This document shows positions 20,430-29,995 of a stretch of 64,000 bases of DNA, piece after piece. The notes beneath the pieces were generated by a model. That model did no database searches. It was not told the DNA's origin and saw only the letters and a list, made by a program, of their open reading frames with translations. The stretch's first letter is position 1. Each line of letters starts with the position of its first letter. Source of the stretch: Hyphomicrobiales bacterium (GTDB lineage Bacteria; Pseudomonadota; Alphaproteobacteria; Rhizobiales; Aestuariivirgaceae). Both the position numbers and the translations under genes were made by a program. Where the stretch lies: positions 62,001 to 126,000 of the forward strand of contig JANYHE010000123.1 of assembly GCA_025359215.1 (NCBI GenBank), read 5' to 3'.

Positions 20430-22127
20430 ATGATTTTACGCTCCACCCTCGTTGCCATCGCAATGGCAACATTCACCATCACAGCCCATGCTGAAACTGA
20501 TAATTCTTTGGCAGGAAATTATTTGGCGGGTAGAACGGCAGCAAAATTGCGCGACACGTCTGCGGCCAGTAATTATTTTGCAGCAGCTCTTGGTGAGGAT
20601 CCGCAGAATCCTGTTTTAATTGAACGTTTGTTTCAACTGCAACTGGCCGCAGGTGATTTGCCCGCCGCCGAGGAAAGTGCGGCAAAAGTTATCACGTTTA
20701 ACAGCCAGCAACGCATGGCCCGCATCGTATTGGGCCTTAAGGCTTTTCGAGATCGCCAATATTCTGATGCCCGCGCCAATTTTGCCGAATCGTCATATAC
20801 CCCGGCTGGCGAGCTCACATCCAATCTGCTCAGCGCTTGGTCTTATGCTGGCGAAGGCTCGATTAACGCAGCCATGAAAGAGCTCGACAAACTTGATTTA
20901 CAAGAAGGTTTTGCCAATTTCAAAGCGCTACACGTCGCTCTCATTTCTGATTATCTCGGTTCCAATGTGCGTGCCGAATCTGCCTATCGCAAAGCCTATG
21001 AACAGGCAGGCACTAGCTTGCGCGTTGTTCAGGCTTTTGGCAATTTTCTGGAACGAAATGATAAAACCGCCGAAGCGATTAAAATCTATTCGGGGTATCT
21101 CACGGCGGTTCAACATAATGTGCTGGTCGAAGCCGCATTGGCAAGTGCTCAATCGGGCATAAAGCCGGAGCCCTTTGTTGCCACCCCGGCTGCTGGAGCA
21201 GGCGAGGTTTTATTTTCGTTGGCTGCGGCTATGAATGAAGAGCAAACCATCGACGCTGCGCAAATATATGCGCAAATGGCACTGCAGCTCAGCACTGATC
21301 GCCCCGTAACCCAGTCACTTCTCGGCGACATATTAACCGATATGAAATCTTATCAGGCGGCCAATGATGCCTTCGAAAAAATTCCTACCACATCGCCTCT
21401 CCGCACCTATGCCGATACGGAAATTGCCATTAATCTCCAGCGACTTGACCAAAACAAATCTGCAGTAGAGCGCCTGAAGACTGTTCTCGCCAAAGACTCA
21501 AAAAACTTGGACGCTTGGACTTCGCTTGGTAATATTTACCGGGTGAACAATGAGAATGAAAATGCCGTTGCGGCCTACACCGAAGCCATCAAATTGTTGC
21601 CTGAAAAAGGCAGTGGAAATTGGCAGCTTTATTATAATCGCGGCATTGCCCACGAGCACATGAAGGCTTTTGATAAATCTGAGGCCGATTTTCGCGAAGC
21701 GCTCAACATTTCAGCCGATGAGCCATCGGTGCTGAATTATTTAGGATATGCTCTCATTGATCGCGGTCAAAAATTGGATGAGGCCATCGGCATGGTTAAA
21801 CGTGCCGTCGACTTGCGCCCGAACGATGGCTACATTGTTGATAGTTTAGGCTGGGCCTATTACACTTTGGGCGATTACGAGCAAGCCGTTGGCTATCTTG
21901 AACGCGCAGTTGATTTGGCCCCTTATGATGCAGTGATTGCAGAACATTTGGGCGATGCCTATTGGCGTGTGGGGCGCAAAGTTGAGGCCGGTTTTCAATA
22001 TCAACACGCCAAGGATAATCATCCTGAAGCTGATGATGCCGTGCGCATTGAGGCCAAAGTGAAAAACGGTTTAACTGATTCTCCAAAAGCCACGGCGGCT
22101 GATGTGAAACCAGCAGTCAAAAAGTAA
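20430..22127 (+). CDS. Exported TPR-repeat protein
   Basis: The product is 565 residues with a signal peptide (MILRSTLVAIAMATFTITAHA) and tetratricopeptide repeats through most of its length. Clear C-terminal repeats include AWTSLGNIYRVNNENENAVAAYTEAI, LYYNRGIAHEHMKAFDKSEADFREAL and IVDSLGWAYYTLGDYEQAVGYLERAV. TPR arrays mediate protein-protein contacts, so it is probably a periplasmic or envelope scaffold. The stop is directly followed by the GTG of ispE, an arrangement I recognise from other alphaproteobacteria. The reason for the linkage to isoprenoid synthesis is not known. Confidence 0.9.
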   Translation: MILRSTLVAIAMATFTITAHAETDNSLAGNYLAGRTAAKLRDTSAASNYFAAALGEDPQNPVLIERLFQLQLAAGDLPAAEESAAKVITFNSQQRMARIVLGLKAFRDRQYSDARANFAESSYTPAGELTSNLLSAWSYAGEGSINAAMKELDKLDLQEGFANFKALHVALISDYLGSNVRAESAYRKAYEQAGTSLRVVQAFGNFLERNDKTAEAIKIYSGYLTAVQHNVLVEAALASAQSGIKPEPFVATPAAGAGEVLFSLAAAMNEEQTIDAAQIYAQMALQLSTDRPVTQSLLGDILTDMKSYQAANDAFEKIPTTSPLRTYADTEIAINLQRLDQNKSAVERLKTVLAKDSKNLDAWTSLGNIYRVNNENENAVAAYTEAIKLLPEKGSGNWQLYYNRGIAHEHMKAFDKSEADFREALNISADEPSVLNYLGYALIDRGQKLDEAIGMVKRAVDLRPNDGYIVDSLGWAYYTLGDYEQAVGYLERAVDLAPYDAVIAEHLGDAYWRVGRKVEAGFQYQHAKDNHPEADDAVRIEAKVKNGLTDSPKATAADVKPAVKK

Positions 22128-23012
22128 GTGCCGCTCGAAGTTTTCGAAACCGCCCACGCCAAAATCAATCTGGCTCTTCATGTGTTGGGCCGACGTGAGG
22201 ATGGCTATCACGAGTTAGATTCGGTTGTGGCCTTTGCGAGTATTGGCGACGAGTTGCGGATCAATATTTCAGAACAATTAGAATTGCAAGTTATCGGTCC
22301 TTTTGCGCTCCGCGTGCCACTGAGCAAAGATAACATGATTATAAAAACGTGGCATGTCCTTTATGACATTCTAAAAGTTCGTAATATTGGTTTGCCCAAT
22401 GTGAAAATTGAACTCACCAAGAACTTGCCTGTTTCATCAGGCATCGGCGGTGGTTCAGCTGATGCAGCGGCGATGATCCGTGCGCTCATTGCGCTCGCGC
22501 AGTTTAAATTAGAAACTGACGAGATAAAGTCCTTGGCCCGTTTGTTAGGCGCTGATGTGCCTGTCTGCTTTTATCAGAAACCATGCCGCATGCAGGGGAT
22601 TGGTGAAACCATAACCGCTCTAGAAATTGAATTGCCCCGCGCTATTGTTTTGGTCAATCCCAATTTACCGTGTTCGACTGCAGAAGTGTTTAAAAATCTG
22701 AACCTCGCAAAAGGGCAATCTTTTGGCACTGCAGTCCAGCTCGAAAATCCCCCCAGTTGGCGCAATGATTTATCGAGCTCCGCCTTCAAAGTTCAACCCG
22801 AAATTAGCAAAGTTCTAGCCGCGCTAAACCAAGAGCCATGTTTTTCCGCAGTGCGCATGTCAGGATCCGGGGCCACCTGTTTTGGCCTTGTAGCAAGCAT
22901 GGCTGAAGCATCTTCGGCAGTGGCAAGATTGTCGGTTAAAAACCCCAACTGGTGGATAAAAGCGGCTCAGATTTTGCCGTTAAACAGCCAAACAAGCACA
23001 CTAGAAAGGTAA
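22128..23012 (+). CDS. ispE: 4-diphosphocytidyl-2-C-methyl-D-erythritol kinase IspE
   Basis: IspE is the GHMP-family kinase that phosphorylates CDP-ME in the MEP isoprenoid pathway. The 294-residue protein has the N-terminal AHAKINLALHVLGRREDGYHEL, the ATP-binding LPVSSGIGGGSADAAAMI and the C-terminal MSGSGATCFGL. The start is GTG 22128, immediately after the TPR protein stop; no ATG is available before the AHAKINL block. Translation is probably coupled to the TPR gene. IspH lies elsewhere in the window. Confidence 0.96.
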   Translation: MPLEVFETAHAKINLALHVLGRREDGYHELDSVVAFASIGDELRINISEQLELQVIGPFALRVPLSKDNMIIKTWHVLYDILKVRNIGLPNVKIELTKNLPVSSGIGGGSADAAAMIRALIALAQFKLETDEIKSLARLLGADVPVCFYQKPCRMQGIGETITALEIELPRAIVLVNPNLPCSTAEVFKNLNLAKGQSFGTAVQLENPPSWRNDLSSSAFKVQPEISKVLAALNQEPCFSAVRMSGSGATCFGLVASMAEASSAVARLSVKNPNWWIKAAQILPLNSQTSTLER

Positions 23013-23151
23013 TGAAACTCGATTGGCCTCATTCAGAATGAAATTTGTGTTGGCGCGCATAACATAGTCGTGTCCCTAGAATTTGCCTTTTATGCGTTGG
23101 ATTTGGTGGCACTTAAGCGCCTTTTCAGTGTGACCAGCCCTACCTTAGGAG

Positions 23152-23301
23152 ATGCAATCGACGGTCTTAATAACAATAGGCTTCACTTTTTATTTGTTTT
23201 ACGCCATTTATTGGTTCTTCATATGGTTGGCTTACTATGCCCCCAAATGGGTTGGAGATTTGATGTCGCTTGCGGCTGAGATCATTAGCATATTTAAATA
23301 A
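23152..23301 (+). CDS. Candidate 49-residue single-span membrane protein
   Basis: This ORF is too short for the track. It lies in the 340-base gap between ispE and the methyltransferase, which otherwise shows nothing clear. The translation begins MQSTVLITIGFTFYLFYAIYW and continues as one long aromatic-rich hydrophobic helix, then an amphipathic tail (LMSLAAEIISIF) ending in Lys. AGGAG sits directly against the ATG, too close to be an ideal ribosome-binding site. A competing GTG-started ORF (23070-23279) in another frame looks less protein-like. No family is recognised. Confidence 0.4.
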   Translation: MQSTVLITIGFTFYLFYAIYWFFIWLAYYAPKWVGDLMSLAAEIISIFK

Positions 23302-23352
23302 TCGGCACTTAGTAACCACTCGTTCACCATATTATTGTTAGGTTGCGCTGAC

Positions 23353-24174
23353 ATGCAATTAGCAACTCAAAGAAATTCTGACACCGCCCCGTCATCTCAG
23401 CCGGTTGGCACGGCTATGCCGTCGTCATTGTCGGAAGATGCATTTCTCGGCGGTAAGTTGAACATCCTGCAGCCTGAAAAAGGCTATAGGGCGGGCATCG
23501 ACGCCGTGTTTCTGGCAGCAGCCATACCTGCTATCGCCGGAGAAACGGTATTTGAAGCAGGCATAGGCGCAGGGGTTGCATCCTTATGCCTTTTGGCACG
23601 CATGCCCCAATTGCACATCACCGGCATTGAAGTGGCCACGCGTTATGCAGTGCTGTGCGAACAAAATGCCAAGCGCAATAATTTTGCAGAAAATATGCAT
23701 GTGATCACAGCCGATGTGAAAGATGCCATGCGCCGTGAATTGGCCCACATGCCGCAGCACGGTTCGTTCTCACATGCTTTTGCTAATCCGCCTTATTTTG
23801 AAGATGGTAAAGTCACCGCTTCGCCATCCATTTTGAAAGCAACGGCACATGCATTTGGCCCCGATGATTTGGAAATGTGGATTAAAATTCTGCACGCCAT
23901 GGTCACATTGCGCGGCACCGTGACTTTAATTCACCGTGCTGAAACACTAGGCAAAATTCTGACCTGCATGGAAGGCAAATTTGGTGATGTGCGCGTGGCA
24001 CCACTTTATGCGCGCATGGGCACTGCAGCTTCGCGTGTGATTGTGCAAGGCGTCAAAGGCTCTCGTGCGCCCATGCAGCTGTTGCCCGGTTTAATCCTGC
24101 ATGAAGGCGATAACAGCTTCACCCCCGATGCTGAAGCCGTGCTGCGCGATGGCGCTGCTTGGCGCTTGCGTTAA
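23353..24174 (+). CDS. TrmN6-like SAM-dependent methyltransferase
   Basis: This is a Rossmann methyltransferase of the small-domain (MTS) class related to tRNA1(Val) adenine-37-N6 methyltransferases. The SAM loop is VFEAGIGAGVASLCLLARMP, followed by the acidic strand end ITGIEVATRY and the catalytic NPPYF in HAFANPPYFEDGK, which fits N6-adenine methylation. The start is ATG 23353; the ORF track uses an upstream TTG. The N-terminal 35 residues are Ser/Thr/Pro-rich and probably disordered, followed by EDAFLGGKLNILQPEKGYRAGIDAV, typical of the family. The RNA substrate is inferred. Confidence 0.85.
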   Translation: MQLATQRNSDTAPSSQPVGTAMPSSLSEDAFLGGKLNILQPEKGYRAGIDAVFLAAAIPAIAGETVFEAGIGAGVASLCLLARMPQLHITGIEVATRYAVLCEQNAKRNNFAENMHVITADVKDAMRRELAHMPQHGSFSHAFANPPYFEDGKVTASPSILKATAHAFGPDDLEMWIKILHAMVTLRGTVTLIHRAETLGKILTCMEGKFGDVRVAPLYARMGTAASRVIVQGVKGSRAPMQLLPGLILHEGDNSFTPDAEAVLRDGAAWRLR

Positions 24175-24211
24175 GCTTGATATTAAGGCCCTTCCACCCT
24201 ACATCTGGCCG

Positions 24212-25048
24212 ATGATCAAAACACTTCTCAGGCTCATTCCGTCCAAATGGCGGAAGAAAACCAATTCCATAAATGTTGTGCGTTTGCAGGGGGCCATTTC
24301 GGCAGGCGGTGGCCTTCGCCCCGCACTGAATGCCAAAGATTTAGAGCCGCTGTTAAAACGCGCCTTTAAAAAAGGTGTATCTGGCGTGGCGCTGGCCATC
24401 AATTGCCCCGGTGGCTCGCCTGTGCAATCTTCGCTCATTGCCGCCCGCATTCGGGCGCTGAGCACTGAACACAAAATTCCCGTATATGCCTTCTGCGAAG
24501 ATGTGGCCGCCTCTGGCGGCTATTGGCTGGCGTGTTCTGCAGATGAAATTTATGCCGATGAGAGCTCTATTGTAGGTTCCATTGGCGTGATTGCTGCTGG
24601 TTTTGGTTTTGTCGACGCCATCAAGAAAATTGGCGTTGAGCGACGGGTTTACACGTCTGGCACGTCTAAAAGCATATTAGACCCCTTCAAACCTGAAAAA
24701 GAAGAAGACGTGAAACGCCTGCTGGATTTACAAGAAGATGTGCATGAGGGTTTCAAAGCCTATGTGCGCAAGCGCCGTGCTGGCAAATTAAAGGCTGAAG
24801 AAGCAGATTTGTTTACAGGCGCTTTTTGGACTGGAAAACGAGGGTTAGAATTGGGTTTGGTCGATGGTCTTGGCCATATGCATGAAATTTTGCGGCATAA
24901 ATTCGGTGAAAAAGTAGAAATATCAGAGGTTTCCGCCCCTAAAGGCTGGGGATTGAAACGTTTAGGCTTGGGCTCTGCCATAGATTTGCCCGATGCGGCG
25001 ATTAATGCACTGGAAACACGTGCAATGTGGTCGCGTTTCGGACTATAA
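24212..25048 (+). CDS. S49-family serine peptidase (SppA/SohB-like)
   Basis: Enzymes of this family use a Ser/Lys dyad to degrade cleaved signal peptides or membrane proteins. I use ATG 24212 (MIKTLLRLIPSKWRKK), as the ORF-track start lies inside the preceding methyltransferase gene. The 278-residue protein has the crotonase-like fold with AINCPGGSP, the nucleophile Ser in CEDVAASGGYWLAC and the general-base Lys in RRVYTSGTSKSILDPF. There is no strong N-terminal transmembrane helix, only an amphipathic start, so it may be cytoplasmic or peripheral. It is followed by a small membrane protein and glyQS. Confidence 0.9.
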   Translation: MIKTLLRLIPSKWRKKTNSINVVRLQGAISAGGGLRPALNAKDLEPLLKRAFKKGVSGVALAINCPGGSPVQSSLIAARIRALSTEHKIPVYAFCEDVAASGGYWLACSADEIYADESSIVGSIGVIAAGFGFVDAIKKIGVERRVYTSGTSKSILDPFKPEKEEDVKRLLDLQEDVHEGFKAYVRKRRAGKLKAEEADLFTGAFWTGKRGLELGLVDGLGHMHEILRHKFGEKVEISEVSAPKGWGLKRLGLGSAIDLPDAAINALETRAMWSRFGL

Positions 25049-25056
25049 TCAAAAAC

Positions 25057-25266
25057 ATGAGTGATGGAGTTCCAAAAATGGGTTTTTTCAGAACAGCGGC
25101 TTTGATGATCGTTGGCTATATTGCCATGAAAACAATCAAGCGCGCCATGCAGAACATGGAAGCGCAGTTGGTTAAAGCCAAAGTGAACGAGCAAAAGGCA
25201 GCGCCGGGTGAAATTAAAAGCTTGAAACTCGATCCCATCACCGGGGCTTATGTGCCTGAAGCGTGA
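25057..25266 (+). CDS. Small membrane protein upstream of glyQ
   Basis: The 69-residue protein starts MSDGVPKMGFFRTAALMIVGYIAMKTIKRAMQ. It has one predicted transmembrane span, a basic helix and the tail LKLDPITGAYVPEA. Similar short proteins with a DPxTGxYxP ending occur near glyQ in other alphaproteobacteria as far as I recall; no function is known. The ORF-track start at 25027 overlaps the S49 gene end. It probably belongs to the S49-glyQS transcription unit. Confidence 0.65.
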   Translation: MSDGVPKMGFFRTAALMIVGYIAMKTIKRAMQNMEAQLVKAKVNEQKAAPGEIKSLKLDPITGAYVPEA

Positions 25267-25308
25267 AGAACTTGACCGAATGTTGTGGTGCCCTTAGATG
25301 CACCCATC

Positions 25309-26217
25309 ATGACTTTACAACCTACAAAAGCCTTCCAAGACCTCATCCTCACGCTGCATAATTATTGGGCAGCGCAGGGCTGCGTTATTTTGCAACCTTA
25401 TGACATGGAAGTGGGCGCTGGCACCTTTCACCCGGCCACCACATTGCGTTCGGTTGGCCCTAAACATTGGTCGGCGGCCTATGTGCAGCCCTCCCGCCGC
25501 CCAAAGGATGGCCGCTATGGCGAAAATCCCAATCGCTTGCAGCATTATTATCAATATCAAGTGATCATGAAGCCATCCCCTGCCAATTTGCAGGAGCTTT
25601 ATTTAGGCTCGCTCAAAGCCATCGGCATTGACTCATCCTTGCATGATATTCGTTTTGTGGAAGATGATTGGGAAAGCCCAACACTGGGCGCTTGGGGCCT
25701 GGGTTGGGAAGTGTGGTGCGATGGCATGGAAGTTTCGCAATTCACATATTTTCAGCAAGTGGGCGGCATGGATTGTTCGCCAGTTTCAGGCGAACTCACC
25801 TACGGATTAGAACGCCTCGCCATGTATGTGCAGGGTGTTGATAATGTCTACGATCTCAATTTCAACGGTCTCGAAGGCGAACGCAAGATTTCTTACGGCG
25901 ATGTGTTCCTGCAAGCCGAACAAGAATATTCGCGGTTCAATTTCGAACATGCCGACACTTCAATTTTGCTGCGCCATTTTGAAGATGCTGAAAAAGAATG
26001 CGCAGCCCTTTTGAAGGCGGGCGACAAAGACGGCAAACACGAATTGGCATTGCCTGCCTATGACCAATGCATCAAAGCTTCACACGCGTTTAACTTGCTG
26101 GATGCGCGCGGCGTGATTTCGGTTTCTGAACGGCAAAATTATATTTTCCGCGTTCGCGATTTGGCCAAAGCCTGTTGCGAAGCGTGGAGTCGAACCTCCG
26201 GCGGGAGGGCTGCATAA
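25309..26217 (+). CDS. glyQ: Glycyl-tRNA synthetase alpha subunit
   Basis: This is the catalytic (class II) subunit of the alpha2beta2 bacterial GlyRS. ATG 25309 ([13 protein letters not shown]) is chosen over the GTG at 25285 because the family begins there. The 302-residue protein contains [25 protein letters not shown], the motif 2 region [33 protein letters not shown] and [17 protein letters not shown] near motif 3. The stop overlaps the glyS start (TAATG), giving coupled synthesis of the two subunits. Confidence 0.97.
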   Translation: MTLQPTKAFQDLILTLHNYWAAQGCVILQPYDMEVGAGTFHPATTLRSVGPKHWSAAYVQPSRRPKDGRYGENPNRLQHYYQYQVIMKPSPANLQELYLGSLKAIGIDSSLHDIRFVEDDWESPTLGAWGLGWEVWCDGMEVSQFTYFQQVGGMDCSPVSGELTYGLERLAMYVQGVDNVYDLNFNGLEGERKISYGDVFLQAEQEYSRFNFEHADTSILLRHFEDAEKECAALLKAGDKDGKHELALPAYDQCIKASHAFNLLDARGVISVSERQNYIFRVRDLAKACCEAWSRTSGGRAA

Positions 26218-28472
26218 TGCCTGAACTTCTCCTTGAATTGTTCTCCGAAGAAATCCCAGCTCGCATGCAAGCCAAAGCGGCTGAAGATTTGCGAACTATG
26301 GTCACCAATGCGTTGGTTGATGCCGGCCTCACATATGAAGGTGCGCAATCTCACGCAACACCGCGCCGCCTCGTGCTCTCGGTTGAGGGCCTCAACGCCA
26401 AGGCCGCAGACACGGTTGAAGAACGCAAAGGCCCGCGTGTGGACGCACCACAGCCGGCCATAGACGGATTCCTCAAATCAACCGGTTTGAAACTCGACCA
26501 GCTCACCGTGCAGGATGACAAGAAAGGCCAGTTCTATATGGCCAAAATTAAAAAATCGGGCCGTGATGCAACCCAGGTGATCGCTGAAATGGTGCCCATT
26601 GTTGTGCGCAATTTCCCATGGCCAAAATCCATGCGCTGGGGGTCGGGCCAGTTGAAATGGGTGCGCCCGCTGCAAAGCATTCTTTGCACCTTTGATGGTG
26701 AAGTGGTGCCGTTTGAAATTGAAGGCATTCACAGTGGCAACACCACCATGGGCCACCGCTTTTTAAGCAGTGGCAAAATCGAAGCGCGGCGCTTTGAAGA
26801 TTATGCGCTGGCTTTGCACAAAGCCCACGTGATTGTTGATGCGAATGCGAGAGCTGAAACCATCCGCACCGAAGCCAAGAACCTCGCCTTCGCTCGTGGC
26901 CTTGAAATGATTGAGGATGAAGCGCTTCTAAAAGAGGTGGCAGGTCTGGTCGAATGGCCCGTTGTGTTGATGGGTGAATTCGACAAAAACTTTCTCAGCG
27001 TTCCCCCCGAAGTGATCATCACGACCATCAAGAATAACCAAAAGTGTTTCTGCCTTCGCGGCCCAGATGGCAAGCTTTCGCATCAATATCTGATAATCGC
27101 CAACACGGTCGCCACCGATGGCGGCAAGATAATTACCGCTGGCAACAACAAGGTGATTGCCGCGCGGTTGAGCGATGCCAAATTCTTCTGGGATCAAGAC
27201 CGCAAAACCAGGCTGGAAGATTTATTGCCAAAGCTGGATGGCATTACATTCCACGCCAAACTGGGCATGGAGGGCGAGCGGATTAAACGCATTGAAGCCC
27301 TCGCAGCTGAAATTGCCAAGACCATTGGGGCCGATGTTGAAAAAACAAAATTGGCAGCACGCCTTTCAAAAACGGATCGTGTTTCCGCCATGGTTGGCGA
27401 ATTCCCCGAACTGCAAGGCTTGATGGGTCGCTACTATGCTTTAGATCAAGGCATCGACGCCGAAGTGGCCGATGCCATCCGCGACCATTACAAACCACAG
27501 GGGCCAAGCGATTCAATTCCAGTTTCGAAGGTAGGTCAAGCTGTGGCACTGGCGGATAAGCTGGACACTTTGGTTGGCTTCTGGGCCATTGATGAAAAGC
27601 CAACAGGATCGAAGGATCCTTATGCTTTGCGAAGGGCTGCGCTTGGTGTTGTGAGAATGATCTTGGAGAATCAGCTCAGGTTGCCATTAGGGAAGCTTAT
27701 TGAAAATGCCGTCGTCCCAATTCTAATCTACACAGCTGAAAAAATTCTAGAGCCCTCATTTGACGCTGTCGTAAAAGTAGCTGAACTTCTTGGGAAGCCA
27801 AAACTGATTAAGCAATTTGAAGCTACTGATGAAGTGGCGGAGGGTTGGAGTGATCATGTGCATCATGGCACCCTGCGAGTTCAAATTGAACTTTGCACCT
27901 TTTTGTCCGAGCGGCTTAAAGTAACTCTAAAAGAACAGGGGAAGCGACACGATCTACTAGATTCAGTTTTTTCAGTTCGACCGTTTACTGATTTCTTTCT
28001 AGATGCATACGGTAGTTCGACTGGCGAAATACTAGAAAAAAATGGTTTTGATGATTTGCTCATGGTGGTGCGCCGTGTGAAAGCGCTGTCGAAATTCCTT
28101 GAAACCGATGACGGCAAAAACCTGCTGGCTGGTGTGAAACGCGCCGCCAATATTCTGCGCATTGAAGAAAAGAAAGATGGCAAAAAATACTCTGGCGATG
28201 TGAACCCATCGCAGCTCATCAAGGGTGAAGAAAAAGCCCTGCATCAAGCCATCTCATCCGCCTCCGCCTTGGCCCGCAAAGCCGTGGAAGCCGAAGATTT
28301 TGAGGCTGCAATGCGCGCCATCTCAAAACTCCGCGCACCTGTTGATGCATTCTTCGAACAAGTGACAGTAAACGATCCCGACCCCACCTTCCGCGAAAAC
28401 CGCCTGCGTCTGTTAAACCGCATCCGAGAAGCCACCGCCGAAGTGGCGGATTTCTCGAAGATCGAGGGGTAG
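26217..28472 (+). CDS. glyS: Glycyl-tRNA synthetase beta subunit, mosaic codon use
   Basis: The beta subunit binds and positions tRNA-Gly. It starts at ATG 26217 ([18 protein letters not shown]); 751 residues. Family blocks include NMP-like [55 protein letters not shown]-like [26 protein letters not shown] and [16 protein letters not shown]. The anticodon-binding-like C-terminus contains [17 protein letters not shown]. Between about 27,620 and 28,045 codon choice changes sharply (many CTA, ATA, AGA/AGG, GGG, CTT), then returns to the local style. That segment also looks longer than usual. The reading frame is intact. Confidence 0.95.
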   Translation: MPELLLELFSEEIPARMQAKAAEDLRTMVTNALVDAGLTYEGAQSHATPRRLVLSVEGLNAKAADTVEERKGPRVDAPQPAIDGFLKSTGLKLDQLTVQDDKKGQFYMAKIKKSGRDATQVIAEMVPIVVRNFPWPKSMRWGSGQLKWVRPLQSILCTFDGEVVPFEIEGIHSGNTTMGHRFLSSGKIEARRFEDYALALHKAHVIVDANARAETIRTEAKNLAFARGLEMIEDEALLKEVAGLVEWPVVLMGEFDKNFLSVPPEVIITTIKNNQKCFCLRGPDGKLSHQYLIIANTVATDGGKIITAGNNKVIAARLSDAKFFWDQDRKTRLEDLLPKLDGITFHAKLGMEGERIKRIEALAAEIAKTIGADVEKTKLAARLSKTDRVSAMVGEFPELQGLMGRYYALDQGIDAEVADAIRDHYKPQGPSDSIPVSKVGQAVALADKLDTLVGFWAIDEKPTGSKDPYALRRAALGVVRMILENQLRLPLGKLIENAVVPILIYTAEKILEPSFDAVVKVAELLGKPKLIKQFEATDEVAEGWSDHVHHGTLRVQIELCTFLSERLKVTLKEQGKRHDLLDSVFSVRPFTDFFLDAYGSSTGEILEKNGFDDLLMVVRRVKALSKFLETDDGKNLLAGVKRAANILRIEEKKDGKKYSGDVNPSQLIKGEEKALHQAISSASALARKAVEAEDFEAAMRAISKLRAPVDAFFEQVTVNDPDPTFRENRLRLLNRIREATAEVADFSKIEG

Positions 28473-28479
28473 CTCACTT

Positions 28480-28609
28480 CTCCTTCCTCGCAGCGCGGGG
28501 AAGGTGGATCGCGTTAGCGAGACGGATGGGGACTTCGGAGTTAAATTTTTGATTTCGAGCCACCCCATCCGCCCCAAGCGGGGCACCTTCCCCGCGCTGC
28601 GGAGAAGGA
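28480..28609. repeat. RIME-like palindromic repeat, type 2, left of DUF559 gene
   Basis: The element is about 130 bases and imperfectly palindromic. It opens CTCCTTCCTCGCAGCGCGG and closes CCCCGCGCTGCGGAGAAGGA, with internal GGATCGCG, GAGACGGATGGGG and CCCCATCCGCC. It is close to the copy at 28961-29090 in the same orientation; a third, more diverged copy is at 44921-45052. Confidence 0.88.
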
Positions 28610-28627
28610 TAAGAAAGGGAGAGTTTT

Positions 28628-28954
28628 ATGGCCAATGAGATCGCCCGATCTTTAAGAAAACGCATGACTCCCCACGAGGTCAAACTCTGGCAACAATTGC
28701 GCTATCTTGAAGGCCATCACTTCCGTCGCCAAGTTCCCATCGGTCCCTACATCGTGGATTTCGCTGAGAAGACTGGAAAACTTGTGATCGAAGTCGATGG
28801 TTCGCAACATGGTGAAGCGCCGAATTTGACCAACGATGCAGCGCGTGATCAGTATCTTAAAAACAAAGGTTTCAAAGTTCTACGGATTTGGAACATTGAA
28901 GTTGATCAAAATATGAGTGGTGTGATTGATACGATATTGCTGGCGCTGAAATAG
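28628..28954 (+). CDS. DUF559 (Vsr-like) endonuclease-fold protein
   Basis: DUF559 proteins have the PD-(D/E)XK fold related to the very-short-patch repair nuclease Vsr; their role is not established. This one has 108 residues. The start MANEIARSLRKRMTPHEVKLWQQLR, then FRRQVPIGPYIVDFAEKTGKLVIEVDGSQH, shows the acidic residues of the fold (Asp in YIVDF; Glu-x-Asp in VIEVDGSQH). GFKVLRIWNIEV is the final strand. GGGAGAG precedes the ATG. The gene lies almost exactly between two similar palindromic repeats, so it may be mobile or co-evolving with them. Confidence 0.9.
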   Translation: MANEIARSLRKRMTPHEVKLWQQLRYLEGHHFRRQVPIGPYIVDFAEKTGKLVIEVDGSQHGEAPNLTNDAARDQYLKNKGFKVLRIWNIEVDQNMSGVIDTILLALK

Positions 28955-28960
28955 CTTTTT

Positions 28961-29090
28961 TCTCCTTCCTCGCAGCGCGGGGAAGGTGGATCGCGCAGCG
29001 AGACGGATAGGGAGCTCGGTGTTAGATTTTTTTATTTCGAGCCGCCCCATCCGGCGCAAGTGCGCCACCTTCCCCGCGCTGCGAGGAAGG
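28961..29090. repeat. RIME-like palindromic repeat, type 2, right of DUF559 gene
   Basis: This copy opens TCTCCTTCCTCGCAGCGCGG and closes CCCCGCGCTGCGAGGAAGGA. It matches the 28480-28609 copy at most positions and has the same orientation, so the pair are direct repeats of palindromic units around the DUF559 gene. It also lies between convergent gene ends (DUF559 and MBL) and could form a transcript-terminating hairpin. Confidence 0.88.
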
Positions 29091-29107
29091 AAAAGAGGTG
29101 GAGAAAT

Positions 29108-29995
29108 CTAACTCAACTTTGCAGCTAAAAATGCTTTCACATTGTCTTCATGCACACGCTCATAAGGCGCGTATAAATTCACCCAGCCCATTTGCAGCGG
29201 CCCGGCGATCAATTCAGTGAGTGGCTTTGCCCGCAGCTCCGGTTCACTCGCGCAGCGCTTCAACATGCGAATATATTGTTGCGTGGCGCGGATGAAGGTT
29301 TTTTCATAACCACCCAGTGCAATAATTTCAGGGTCGCCATGGTTGGGTAAAATTTGGGCAGGGGCCAGCGCCCATAGGCGGTCCAAATCGGCTAGATGCG
29401 TTTCGAACTGTTCGGGTTCGCCCACATAGGTGATGGTATCTTCCATGGTGTCGCCTGCCAGCAAAATCTCTGGCTCGTCAATCCACACCACACTCGCATC
29501 ATCGCTGTGAATGTTGCATTCAATAAATGTGAGCTTCAGTGCCCCCACTTGAAAGCTCATCTCACCTGAAAAGGTTTGCGTGGGCATCACGAGGGGGTTG
29601 ATGACCGGCAGACCATGATAGCTGCCATCTTCAATGCCCGCTGTGTGTTTCAATAAATGCGCTTCAGTTTTTGTGTTGGCGATAATCACACAATCGGCAA
29701 AAGCCGCAGTGCCCGCCACATGGTCCAAGTGCCAATGGCTGAGCAGCACCGTGATTTTAGTCACTCCACGTGCTTCCAAAAATTTCCGAATGAACGCCGC
29801 ATGTTCGAGCGACACATGCGTGTCATAAACCAGCGCTTCGCCACCATCGACAATGGCATAGCTGGCAATGCCCAGCGACAACGCGCCATTATCCACCCAG
29901 TTTTCTTCCGGCATGAAGCGATAGCCTTCCACCCGCCCATCATAAAACGCAAAGATTTTTTCATGGGGTGTGAGCACGCGTAAATGTGGCAACAT
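29108..29995 (-). CDS. MBL-fold metallohydrolase
   Basis: This metallo-beta-lactamase-fold enzyme has the metal-binding motif LSHWHLDHVAGT at about residue 100, and further ligands in the H of NIHSDDASV, the D of LLAGDTMEDT and LPNHGDPE. The start is ATG 29995 (MLPHLRVLTPHEK), overlapping the stop of the upstream SRAP gene (TAATG); the ORF-track start runs into that gene. The 295-residue protein most resembles hydrolases of thioesters or small esters; the substrate is unknown. The 3' end faces the repeat and the DUF559 gene. Confidence 0.88.
   Translation of the reverse strand: MLPHLRVLTPHEKIFAFYDGRVEGYRFMPEENWVDNGALSLGIASYAIVDGGEALVYDTHVSLEHAAFIRKFLEARGVTKITVLLSHWHLDHVAGTAAFADCVIIANTKTEAHLLKHTAGIEDGSYHGLPVINPLVMPTQTFSGEMSFQVGALKLTFIECNIHSDDASVVWIDEPEILLAGDTMEDTITYVGEPEQFETHLADLDRLWALAPAQILPNHGDPEIIALGGYEKTFIRATQQYIRMLKRCASEPELRAKPLTELIAGPLQMGWVNLYAPYERVHEDNVKAFLAAKLS

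Noticed and set aside
23070-23279. 69-residue GTG ORF in the ispE downstream gap
   Set aside because: It overlaps a more protein-like frame (23152-23301), has no ribosome-binding site and an irregular composition.
28480-29090. Repeat pair considered as a CRISPR array
   Set aside because: Only two copies about 480 bases apart, palindromic over 130 bases, with a gene between them and no spacers or cas genes.
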